A stretch of DNA of 64,000 nt from Comamonas sp. 26 (GTDB lineage Bacteria > Pseudomonadota > Gammaproteobacteria > Burkholderiales > Burkholderiaceae_C): assembly GCF_002754475.1 (NCBI RefSeq), contig NZ_PEFL01000001.1:3038001-3102000 (forward strand), read 5' to 3'. Shown piece after piece: positions 24,708 to 31,813 of the stretch (its first letter is position 1; each line of letters starts with the position of its first letter). A program made the translations under genes and the position numbers. The notes below the pieces were generated by a model that saw only the letters and a list, made by a program, of their open reading frames with translations, was not told the origin of the DNA and searched no databases.

Positions 24708-25083
24708 AAAACAAAACCCGCGTGTAGCGGGCCTGAAATCGGTTGAGAGCAGTCAGACATGGCCCATCGGGCTCATCGGTTTCGAGTATTCGCAGCTGGC
24801 CGTCCACCTGAACCAACAGCCCCACATGCACGCACAGGCTGGCCCTCCAGGCCGTGGCAACCGCGCCCACCCGAGGGGCGCACGGCGCGAAGCCATGCAG
24901 GGCGATGACCCGGTCGACCGCCCGTGTTATGCCGCGCAGCTCACCCGGTCGGGCCTCCTGCAGGGTCGGCAGCAACGCCCGGCCGAACAGCGACGAGCGC
25001 GCATCGCGCACCAGGCCCCAGCAGTCGTAGTCCACGGGGCCGCGCCCGCCGCGCACGTAGCGCGTCCGCAGGAACTGCCTCAT
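24607..25083 (-). CDS. NlpC/P60-type tail assembly protein
   Basis: 158 residues as read. The N-terminus has the catalytic Cys motif YDCWGLVRDAR; a His follows in CVHVGLLVQVDG and a third polar residue in the family position (LRILETD). These proteins are tail-tip peptidases or assembly factors. The frame runs 101 bases into the start of the J-like gene. The last 30 residues after VLFYDD lack family features, so the true end may lie earlier or a late frameshift may have extended it. It overlaps the DUF1833-type gene by 4 bases. Confidence 0.78.
   Translation of the reverse strand: MRQFLRTRYVRGGRGPVDYDCWGLVRDARSSLFGRALLPTLQEARPGELRGITRAVDRVIALHGFAPCAPRVGAVATAWRASLCVHVGLLVQVDGQLRILETDEPDGPCLTALNRFQARYTRVLFYDDQDLPRSDAEPACGVAPVGGHDCGLVCGGGH
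24710..24731 (-). terminator. Terminator-like hairpin at the start of the J-like gene
   Basis: Minus strand: CCCGC-TACAC-GCGGG followed by TTTTGTTTT and then the J-like ATG. It lies inside the overlapping end of the NlpC/P60 frame. The stem is only 5 bp, so termination would be weak. Confidence 0.45.
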
Positions 25084-25577
25084 TGGTACTTGGCGCCAGG
25101 TGCCTTGTCCGCCGTATAGCGATCACGCGGCCAGGCCAGATTAAGCAGGTCGAAGTAACTGCCCTCGACCTGCAGGACGTTGCTATTCATATCGCCCCCC
25201 TGGATCAGCATGCGCTTCGGTGCGGTTGCCGGCGCCGAGGTATCGGTCGACACATACTCGCGGTAGACAACATACGAAGGCTGGCCAGAGTCGAGCGCGT
25301 CACTGATCAGGCGATGCGCCCGACCATCGACCACCCCCAGGCCAAAGCGCAGGGACTGGTTCCCGATGGTGCTGCGCTCTGGCAGGGAGATCTCCAAGCC
25401 GCAGGCCTCGAAGAGTTGTGGCACACCGTCCACGCCCAGTGTGAGGTCTTCATAGCTGTGGGCAAGGCGTATGTGCTCGCCACTCGGCAGCTCGATGTCG
25501 AGCGTACAGATGCGCAAGGTCGTCACATCGTCGCCGGCGTATAACAGCTTCAAAACTGTGCTGGTTACCATGCTCAA
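25080..25577 (-). CDS. Phage tail protein, DUF1833-type
   Basis: 165 residues. The pattern LRICTLDIELPSGEHIRLAHSYEDLTLG near the N-terminus and SLRFGLGVVDGRAHRLISDAL in the middle fit small tail-tip adaptor proteins commonly encoded next to NlpC/P60 genes (DUF1833). It probably joins the tail tube end to the tip. It has 4-base overlaps with the NlpC gene downstream and with the unknown membrane gene upstream. Confidence 0.72.
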   Translation of the reverse strand: MSMVTSTVLKLLYAGDDVTTLRICTLDIELPSGEHIRLAHSYEDLTLGVDGVPQLFEACGLEISLPERSTIGNQSLRFGLGVVDGRAHRLISDALDSGQPSYVVYREYVSTDTSAPATAPKRMLIQGGDMNSNVLQVEGSYFDLLNLAWPRDRYTADKAPGAKYQ

Positions 25578-26161
25578 TGCACGCGTTCAAAGCGACTGAG
25601 ATGCTCTCTCAGCATGCACTGCAGTTCAAGCATCAGTTTGTCGCAGGAATCTCGTAAGCCTGCGTTTCGATATACGCCCTTAATAACAGACGATACAGCT
25701 TCTGTCTCGCCCGCTTGCTTGTCACGAAAATAAAAGAGCTCTGCAGAATATGCATCGCGCAAAGCGTAACGCGTCTCGCGCAATTTATTCGTGATCCCTT
25801 CAGGAAGATAAATCGCATTTCGACGCATGGCATTCATGAATTCAAACGCAAGCTCGTCTGTGTTTTTTACTGAATCTTTGGCGGCATCGATACCTTGCTC
25901 ATGCATCACCCTTACAGAATGTTGTACAGCCTCTGTGTAGGCACACACAGATTCATAAGCTTCCTCAATTGCATGCGCCAACTTTTCGTCAAAGCGCGTA
26001 AATCGAATCTGATGCTCATGGGCGCGCATGCGGTTTTCCGTTTCAAGTTTTGCGAGCCGAGCGCTGAATAAATGCTCCACCCATTTTTTCAGTAGAAACA
26101 CGGCCAATCCACTGGACACCAAGGAGGTGAAGGCCATCGTCAAAAAGGTATCGAATGTCAT
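25574..26161 (-). CDS. Unknown membrane-anchored coiled-coil protein within tail operon
   Basis: 195 residues from the ATG at 26159-26161; a start 7 codons earlier is possible. One N-terminal transmembrane helix (about residues 5-24) is followed by an alpha-helical cytoplasmic part: residues 30-60 (FSARLAKLETENRMRAHEHQ) look like a coiled coil, and the rest is charged and helical with no recognised domain. It is lower in GC than the tail genes and is not a tail component by sequence. It interrupts two tail genes that normally lie together, so it looks like an accessory insertion. Superinfection exclusion or another membrane-based defence is a guess from topology. Confidence 0.62.
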   Translation of the reverse strand: MTFDTFLTMAFTSLVSSGLAVFLLKKWVEHLFSARLAKLETENRMRAHEHQIRFTRFDEKLAHAIEEAYESVCAYTEAVQHSVRVMHEQGIDAAKDSVKNTDELAFEFMNAMRRNAIYLPEGITNKLRETRYALRDAYSAELFYFRDKQAGETEAVSSVIKGVYRNAGLRDSCDKLMLELQCMLREHLSRFERVH

Positions 26162-26203
26162 GTTTGATCCTGTGAAATTCAAAGCGCTATTGGCGATACT
26201 GCC

Positions 26204-26587
26204 TCAAGCCTTCGGCCATTCTTGATTCACGGCCCGGTCAATGATGCTGGAGCCGATCACCAGCTCCGGCAGCAGGCCCCAGCCAGGCGGCAGAAGCGGC
26301 CGCGCCCACACCTCAATCGGAGCGGAGATCTGCCAGCGGTCGATCCCCACCAGATCCGGGCCTTCATACATGTCCATGAATCGGCAAAGCAGCTTTCCCG
26401 AACCCATGGGCGTCCTGAGCGGCATGTTGAACCACTGCGCACCGTCGACCAGCTTCTCGGCAAACCATGCCTCAAAAGCCTGCGCCTGCGCCTGCGTCAT
26501 CAGCCATGCACACGTGTGCACACTGGGCACACTGGTGAATTTGCGGCGCTGACGCGCCCGGCCCGATGCCATGCTGGTGCGCAACAA
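26204..26587 (-). pseudogene. Tail protein remnant, N-terminus missing
   Basis: Homologue of a small tail-tip adaptor often encoded before DUF1833. The recognisable core reads TSMASGRARQRRKFTS, then QAQAFEAWFAEKL, WFNMPLRTPMG and RWQISAPIEVW. The only frame start is a TTG at 26585-26587, and the usual N-terminal 20-30 residues (ending in a P-x-LRT segment) are not in frame. Upstream in a neighbouring frame RRAYDPARQPL reads like the missing part, pointing to a one-base frameshift or a recombination junction next to the plus-strand control genes. Confidence 0.65.
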
Positions 26588-26622
26588 GGGGCTGGCGTGC
26601 CGGGTCGTATGCCCTGCGCGAA

Positions 26623-26793
26623 ATGCTGGATCTGCACGAGTTCCAGTTGCAGCAGCTCACGGCCGGTGAAGTCCACAAAGCGGCGCGCCGCCTGATCGCC
26701 CGCACGCAAAGCGAAGGCGGCGAGGTCTACCAGGCCGACGACAGCATGGCCACACTGACACCCCACAAACAAGAACAAAGAAAGCGAGCCTGA
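26623..26793 (+). CDS. Small unknown protein upstream of excisionase
   Basis: 56 residues, helical and charged, beginning MLDLHEFQLQQLTAGEVHKAARRL and ending QEQRKRA. The stop is 2 bases before the excisionase-like ATG, so the two are probably co-translated. An earlier in-frame ATG (26566) would overlap the truncated tail gene more. No family recognised. It overlaps the 5' remnant of the tail gene on the other strand. Confidence 0.5.
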   Translation: MLDLHEFQLQQLTAGEVHKAARRLIARTQSEGGEVYQADDSMATLTPHKQEQRKRA

Positions 26794-26795
26794 GA

Positions 26796-27167
26796 ATGGA
26801 TACGCCGGCACAAATCATTGACAGCGAGATCTACACCGCTGCGCAACTGGCAGAGCTGCTGAGCTGCGACAAGGAAACGGCCGAGGCCCGCATCCGCAGC
26901 GGCGATCTGCCCGGTATCAAATTCGGCAAGGGCTGGGTCATCCCCCGCCAAGCGTTGTTGCAATGCCTCAACGACATGGCCCAGGCCGAAGCCGCCAAGC
27001 GCCGTGCAGAGCTGCAGCGCACACGCGCAGATGCGCTGGACAAGGGCCAAGACCCTGCCGCGCCATCACCTCTGCTGCCCAGCAGCGAGCCCCGCCGCAC
27101 ACGTGGGCAGAGGCGCACACCACCAGACCTCAGCGGCCTGCTGTCCAGCACGGGGCTGGCGTGCTAA
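26796..27167 (+). CDS. Excisionase-like helix-turn-helix protein
   Basis: 123 residues. Residues 12-60 form a MerR/excisionase-type winged helix: YTAAQLAELLSCDKETAEARIRSGDLPGIKFGKGWVIPR, where the recognition helix is followed by the wing. The C-terminal 60 residues are basic and disordered. It lies next to the integrase and is convergent with it, overlapping its 3' end by 4 bases. A recombination directionality factor is the likely role; a transcriptional regulator is the alternative. Confidence 0.75.
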   Translation: MDTPAQIIDSEIYTAAQLAELLSCDKETAEARIRSGDLPGIKFGKGWVIPRQALLQCLNDMAQAEAAKRRAELQRTRADALDKGQDPAAPSPLLPSSEPRRTRGQRRTPPDLSGLLSSTGLAC

Positions 27168-28384
27168 CCGTACATGCGCGCGGCCAAGTCTTCAGCTCTG
27201 AAGCTGGCGTAGCGCTGCGGCATTTTGCTGCCAGGTGCCCAGCCCATAATTTTCGGAATCTCAATCTCGCGGAACATCCAGTCACCCGTCTTCGGGTGAC
27301 GCATCTCATACCAGCGGCAGGTTGCCTCATGTCGCAAGTCGTGCTCAGTCAAAGCCTCGCAACCTGCATACGCAAACACAGTCTTGAAGCGGTTTGACAA
27401 CCTGTTTGACACCCGCACCATCTCTTCTTCTTCCCCTCCCCAGAACGGGAAAATCAGCTGATCAGCCCCATGATCTGGCAAGGTGGCCAAGTAGTCACGC
27501 AGCACAGGCAGCAACTCCGGCCGCACTGGAACTTCCCGCCACTTCACGGCACCATGCCACTGCTTGCTGGTACGCACACGCAGCTTCACGGCATCGAGCA
27601 TGACTTGCCCACGGGTCAATGTGTAGGCTTCACGCAGCCGCAGCCCAGTCCAGACGATCACACTGAACAGCGCTGACATCGCCCGCATATCCGGCGCGCT
27701 CAATGCACGCTCACGGTCTGGACGCTTCTCACCGGCCATGGCCCGCAACAGCTTGTCTTCCTCGCCCGCAAACAATCGCCGCTCTCTGCTGATGTCCATA
27801 CGGATGGCCAGCTCAGTAGCACCAGGCTTGGCATTTGCGTTAGCTTCCTCAATCTCTTGACGGTCCTTGCCGTTGTATGAAGCCAGGCCACGGGGCAGCA
27901 GCTTCAACGGGTTGCCCATATTCACGTCTGCAGCATGCCTTAGCCACCAGTCAAAGCAACGGGACAGTGATCCGATGCGCTTGCGGATGGTGCTGGGCGC
28001 ATAGTTTTTGTCTGCATCAAGCTTCATCGACTTGACCCAGGCTTCGGCCCATTTGTAATTGACGTCAGCGATCAGAACTTTGCCCAGCTCAATCTGCAGC
28101 AACCGCAGGATCTCCAGGTCACTTTTCGCGGGCTGACCGGTATCCATCCAAGCCCCGATGATGTAGCGCAAGCGCTCAGTCACCTTGGGTTGCACTTCGG
28201 TGTTGATCAAATTGGGCGGCACCACGCCACCCGCCAGCAGCATGTCACACTGTTTGCCATAGGTTTCGGCCGCTTCCCGCGTGTCAAACGACAGATACAC
28301 CGGTTTGGGCAGCAGCTTGTTTCGGATCGTCAGCTCGAAGCGACCCGTGCGCGTCTCTCTCACACTTGCCATATACACCCCCAA
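27164..28384 (-). CDS. int: Tyrosine recombinase/integrase
   Basis: 406 residues. The catalytic set is complete: Arg249 (TGLRLRE), Lys region near 274, His348-x-x-Arg351 (TEHDLRH), Trp382 in the usual second His/Trp position and Tyr392 (MPQRYASF). The N-terminal 70 residues resemble an arm-binding domain and residues 75-160 a SAM-like core-binding domain. Its start lies 180 bases from the intact tRNA-Cys 3' end, the normal arrangement for a tRNA-targeting integrase. It appears intact, so excision is possible in principle. Confidence 0.95.
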   Translation of the reverse strand: MGVYMASVRETRTGRFELTIRNKLLPKPVYLSFDTREAAETYGKQCDMLLAGGVVPPNLINTEVQPKVTERLRYIIGAWMDTGQPAKSDLEILRLLQIELGKVLIADVNYKWAEAWVKSMKLDADKNYAPSTIRKRIGSLSRCFDWWLRHAADVNMGNPLKLLPRGLASYNGKDRQEIEEANANAKPGATELAIRMDISRERRLFAGEEDKLLRAMAGEKRPDRERALSAPDMRAMSALFSVIVWTGLRLREAYTLTRGQVMLDAVKLRVRTSKQWHGAVKWREVPVRPELLPVLRDYLATLPDHGADQLIFPFWGGEEEEMVRVSNRLSNRFKTVFAYAGCEALTEHDLRHEATCRWYEMRHPKTGDWMFREIEIPKIMGWAPGSKMPQRYASFRAEDLAARMYG

Positions 28385-28507
28385 CAGCTGTATAAAAACT
28401 CAGTGGCGCAGTGTACTCGTCTCACCGCCAAGTAATGCAGATGAGGCGTGGTTTGACCGCACTTTTCGCGCGGTCAGCATCGTTTTTGCGGGGGTTTTGC
28501 GCGTGCA

Positions 28508-28538
28508 AAAACAAAAAGGCCTCCCGTGTGGGAGGCCT
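28508..28538 (-). terminator. Island-borne replacement terminator for the tRNA operon
   Basis: Minus strand: AGGCCTCC-CACACG-GGAGGCCT stem followed by TTTTTGTTTTTGC. It lies 27 bases past the tRNA-Cys 3' end, inside the island, and replaces the native terminator now at 15203-15236. Confidence 0.85.
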
Positions 28539-28564
28539 AACTTGTTGATTTCCTTGGAGAAATC

Positions 28565-28611
28565 TGGAGGCGCGAACCAGAGTCGAACTGGTCTAACCGG
28601 ATTTGCAATCC
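28565..28611 (-). repeat. attR: 47-bp tRNA-Cys 3' segment
   Basis: Identical to attL (15240-15286) and forms the 3' part of the intact tRNA-Cys gene, restored by integration. Confidence 0.95.
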
Positions 28612-28638
28612 GGGGCATAACCGCTTTGCTATCGCGCC
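28565..28638 (-). tRNA. tRNA-Cys (GCA)
   Basis: 74 bases including encoded CCA. The acceptor stem pairs GGCGCGA with its complement, and the anticodon loop TTGCAAA gives GCA. The gene serves as the attachment site of the island and remains whole. It is the last gene of the four tRNA-Gly/tRNA-Cys cluster. Confidence 0.96.
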
Positions 28639-28654
28639 GTCATCACAAAAAACC

Positions 28655-28730
28655 TGGAGCGGGAAAACGGGTTCGAACCGTCGACCTATACCTTGGCAAG
28701 GTATCGCTCTACCAACTGAGCTATTCCCGC
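28655..28730 (-). tRNA. tRNA-Gly (GCC), copy 4 in transcription order
   Basis: 76 bases including encoded CCA. Acceptor GCGGGAA pairs with TTCCCGC; the anticodon loop TTGCCAA reads GCC. The sequence is identical to the three other copies; units repeat every 133 bases. Confidence 0.97.
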
Positions 28731-28787
28731 ATTCAAAAGGCTTTCACCTTTTGATGCGAATCTGCATTGCTACAGATTCTGAAAATC

Positions 28788-28863
28788 TGGAGCGGGAAAA
28801 CGGGTTCGAACCGTCGACCTATACCTTGGCAAGGTATCGCTCTACCAACTGAGCTATTCCCGC
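28788..28863 (-). tRNA. tRNA-Gly (GCC), copy 3
   Basis: Identical 76-base gene with encoded CCA; the spacer to the next copy is 57 bases and nearly identical to the other spacers. Confidence 0.97.
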
Positions 28864-28920
28864 TTTCAAAAGGCTTTCACCTTCTGATGCGAATCTGTAT
28901 TGCTACAGATTCTAAAAATC

Positions 28921-28996
28921 TGGAGCGGGAAAACGGGTTCGAACCGTCGACCTATACCTTGGCAAGGTATCGCTCTACCAACTGAGCTATTCCCGC
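28921..28996 (-). tRNA. tRNA-Gly (GCC), copy 2
   Basis: Identical 76-base gene with encoded CCA, exactly 133 bases from its neighbours on both sides. Confidence 0.97.
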
Positions 28997-29053
28997 ATTC
29001 AAAAGGCTTTCACCTTCCGATGCGAATCTGCATTGCTACAGACTCTAAAAATC

Positions 29054-29129
29054 TGGAGCGGGAAAACGGGTTCGAACCGTCGACCTATACCTTGGCAAGG
29101 TATCGCTCTACCAACTGAGCTATTCCCGC
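29054..29129 (-). tRNA. tRNA-Gly (GCC), copy 1
   Basis: First gene of the tRNA operon in transcription order, 76 bases with encoded CCA. It lies 109 bases downstream of the lon stop codon. Confidence 0.97.
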
Positions 29130-29148
29130 ATATCTACCGAAGCCCAAC

Positions 29149-29177
29149 ATTCTACAACGTTGTTTGCTGCGATGGAT
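29149..29177 (-). promoter_or_regulatory. Possible tRNA operon promoter
   Basis: TAGAAT on the minus strand (29149-29154), about 20 bases before the first tRNA-Gly, could be the -10 element; it is followed by a GC-rich discriminator (GTTGGGC), as in stringently controlled tRNA promoters. The -35 region around 29172-29177 is weak. Confidence 0.4.
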
Positions 29178-29238
29178 GAATTGTAGCGCAGTTCTGAGGG
29201 GTCCCAGAAAAAACGCCACATTTTTCATAAAAACAAGC

Positions 29239-31656
29239 TTAGTGCTTGATTGCAGCCTCGGTGGGCTTGGCATCTGCAGCGCTGACAGCAGGCACTGTTT
29301 CCTCGGGCAGAGGATCAGGCACGCGCTCCAAAGCGACCTTGAGCACCTGGTCAATCCACTTCACAGGAATGATCTCCAGACCGCTCTTCACGTTATCCGG
29401 AATGTCCTGCAAGTCCTTGGCGTTCTCTTCAGGGATCAGCACAGTCTTGATGCCTCCACGCAGAGCGGCCAGCAGCTTCTCCTTAAGTCCACCAATCGCC
29501 GTGACTTCACCACGCAGGGTGATTTCACCGGTCATAGCCACATCAGCACGCACAGGAATACCTGTGAGCGCCGAGACAAAAGCCGTTGTCATGGCCGCGC
29601 CAGCGCTGGGACCATCCTTGGGTGTCGCGCCATCGGGCACGTGCACATGAATGTCTTTTTTCTCAAAGGCTTCATCCTTGATACCCAGCAGGCGTGCGCG
29701 GCTGCGCACCACAGTACGGGCAGCTTCCACGGATTCCTTCATCACATCGCCCAGCGAGCCAGTACGCGTGATGACACCCTTGCCAGGCATGATGGCCGCT
29801 TCAATGGTCAGCAAATCGCCGCCCACTTCCGTCCAGGCCAGCCCCACCACCTGACCCACCTGATTGGCATGCTCTGCACGGCCGTAGCTGAACTTGCGCA
29901 CACCCAAGTAGTCATTCAGGTTGTCGGCATTCACCACGACCTGAGGCTTGAGCTTGCCCAGCTGCAATCCCTTGACCACCTTGCGGCAAATTTTGGACAG
30001 CTCGCGCTCCAGCGAACGCACGCCCGCCTCACGGGTGTAGTAGCGCACGATGTCACGAATAGCGGACTCGGTCACCTCCAGCTCGCTCTCCTTCACACCA
30101 TTGTTGGTGATCTGCTTGGGCAGCAGGTAGCGCATGGCGATATTGGTTTTTTCGTCTTCGGTATAGCCCGACAGACGAATCACCTCCATACGGTCCAGCA
30201 GCGCCGAAGGAATGTTCATGGAGTTAGAAGTCGCCACAAACATCACGTCAGACAGATCGAAGTCGACTTCCACATAGTGGTCGCCAAACTTGTTGTTCTG
30301 CTCGGGGTCCAGCACTTCCAGCAAGGCGCTCGATGGATCGCCACGGAAGTCCATACCCAGCTTGTCGATTTCATCAAGCAGGAACAAAGGGTTGCGCGTG
30401 CCAACTTTTTCGAGGCTCTGCAACACCTTGCCCGGCATGGCACCGATATAGGTACGGCGATGTCCGCGAATCTCAGCTTCGTCACGCATGCCGCCCAGCG
30501 CCATACGGACGTACTTGCGCCCCGTGGCCTTGGCAATGGACTGCCCCAGCGAGGTCTTACCCACACCAGGAGGACCTACCAGACACAGGATCGGTGCCTT
30601 GACCTTGTCCACGCGCTGCTGCACTGCAAGATATTCAAGAATGCGGTCTTTGACCTTATCCAAGCCAAAGTGATCTTCATTGAGCACTTCTTCGGCATTG
30701 GCCAGGTCGTGCTTGATCTTGGTCTTCTTGGACCAAGGCAGACCCGTCAGCACTTCAATGTAGTTACGCACCACCGACGCCTCTGCCGACATGGGCGACA
30801 TCAGCTTGAGCTTTTTGATCTCCGCTTCTGCCTTCTTGCGTGCCTCGGCAGGCATCTTGGCGAGCTTGATCTTCTTTTCGATCTCTTCGATGTCTGCGCC
30901 GTCTTCGCCTTCGCCCAACTCCTTCTGAATAGCCTTGACCTGCTCATTCAGATAGAAGTCACGCTGGTTTTTTTCCATTTGACGCTTGACGCGGCCACGG
31001 ATGCGCTTGTCGACGTTGAGGATGTCTACTTCGCGTTCGAGCTGCTCGAACAGGTTTTCCAGACGCTCCTTGATGTCCACCAGATCCAGAACGGCTTGCT
31101 TGCTCTCCAGCTTCAATGGCAGGTGGGCCGCAATGGTGTCAGTCAGACGACCTGCATCGTCAATGCTGGCGATAGAGGTCAGAATTTCCTGAGGAATCTT
31201 CTTGTTGAGTTTGACGTACTGGTCAAACTGCTGGGTCACTGCACGGCGCAGCGCTTCGATTTCGCTTTGCGCATGTGCGCCTTCACCCAATGATTCAACA
31301 GGCGTGACAGAGGCTGTGAAATGCGTATCTTCGTCATTGATCTGCTTGACGAGAGCGCGCTGCTGACCTTCGACCAGCACCTTCACGGTGCCATCGGGCA
31401 GCTTGAGCATCTGCAAGATGGTGGACACACAGCCCACATCAAACATGTCTTCAGCAGCAGGCTCATCCTTGGACGCAGTCTTTTGCGCCACCAGCATGAT
31501 GCGGCGGTCGCCTTCCATGGCCAGCTCCAGAGCCTTGATGCTCTTGGAGCGCCCCACGAACAGCGGGATCACCATATGCGGAAACACCACTACATCGCGC
31601 AAAGGCAGCAGTGGCAGATTCAGCTCGGTAGAAGGCAAAGATTTTTTTGCAGACAT
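29239..31656 (-). CDS. lon: Lon ATP-dependent protease
   Basis: 805 residues, full length. The N-terminal substrate-binding domain starts LPLLPLRDVVVFP; Walker A GPPGVGKT is at residues 361-368, Walker B FLLDEID near 425-431, and the Ser684-Lys727 proteolytic dyad lies in DGPSAGAA and GGLKEK. This cytoplasmic AAA+ protease degrades misfolded and regulatory proteins. It follows clpX in the common tig-clpP-clpX-lon order, with a 157-base gap that may hold its own promoter. The tRNA-Gly array lies downstream. Confidence 0.98.
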   Translation of the reverse strand: MSAKKSLPSTELNLPLLPLRDVVVFPHMVIPLFVGRSKSIKALELAMEGDRRIMLVAQKTASKDEPAAEDMFDVGCVSTILQMLKLPDGTVKVLVEGQQRALVKQINDEDTHFTASVTPVESLGEGAHAQSEIEALRRAVTQQFDQYVKLNKKIPQEILTSIASIDDAGRLTDTIAAHLPLKLESKQAVLDLVDIKERLENLFEQLEREVDILNVDKRIRGRVKRQMEKNQRDFYLNEQVKAIQKELGEGEDGADIEEIEKKIKLAKMPAEARKKAEAEIKKLKLMSPMSAEASVVRNYIEVLTGLPWSKKTKIKHDLANAEEVLNEDHFGLDKVKDRILEYLAVQQRVDKVKAPILCLVGPPGVGKTSLGQSIAKATGRKYVRMALGGMRDEAEIRGHRRTYIGAMPGKVLQSLEKVGTRNPLFLLDEIDKLGMDFRGDPSSALLEVLDPEQNNKFGDHYVEVDFDLSDVMFVATSNSMNIPSALLDRMEVIRLSGYTEDEKTNIAMRYLLPKQITNNGVKESELEVTESAIRDIVRYYTREAGVRSLERELSKICRKVVKGLQLGKLKPQVVVNADNLNDYLGVRKFSYGRAEHANQVGQVVGLAWTEVGGDLLTIEAAIMPGKGVITRTGSLGDVMKESVEAARTVVRSRARLLGIKDEAFEKKDIHVHVPDGATPKDGPSAGAAMTTAFVSALTGIPVRADVAMTGEITLRGEVTAIGGLKEKLLAALRGGIKTVLIPEENAKDLQDIPDNVKSGLEIIPVKWIDQVLKVALERVPDPLPEETVPAVSAADAKPTEAAIKH

Positions 31657-31813
31657 AGATATCCTCGGTTTCTCTGCGGAAGATGGTCCGCCTACCGGTG
31701 TATTTCAACCCCTGGCTACAAATTGTTTTTTGCTTCTCCAGGGGCATTGCCTTTCAGCCTGCGGCGGCAAAGCGGTGACTTTTCATCACACGCCTTGCAT
31801 GCCAGCTACAGTA

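Larger units (their letters stand above)
15240..28611. mobile_element. Prophage-derived island integrated in tRNA-Cys
   Basis: Bounded by the perfect 47-bp direct repeats at 15240-15286 and 28565-28611. A tyrosine integrase gene lies next to the intact tRNA with an excisionase-like gene beside it. Cargo, from attL to attR: umuD, frameshifted umuC, two AT-rich unknown genes, spanins, endolysin, two holin-like genes, tail fibre, tail-tip protein, NlpC/P60 protein, DUF1833-type protein, an unknown membrane protein, a truncated tail gene, a small unknown gene, excisionase and integrase. No terminase, portal, capsid, tail-tube, tape-measure or replication gene is visible, so it cannot form a phage alone. 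Confidence 0.92.

Noticed and set aside
17984..26587. Tailocin (phage-tail bacteriocin) locus
   Set aside because: No tail tube, sheath, tape measure or baseplate genes, so no complete tail particle could form.
28655..29129. CRISPR-like periodic repeat
   Set aside because: The repeats are four tRNA-Gly genes with conserved, not variable, spacers of 57 bases.
29164..31293. Plus-strand open frame of 709 codons opposite lon
   Set aside because: It is the antisense of the conserved lon gene; GC-rich codon bias opens the opposite frame, and the translation is His/Leu-rich with no domain.
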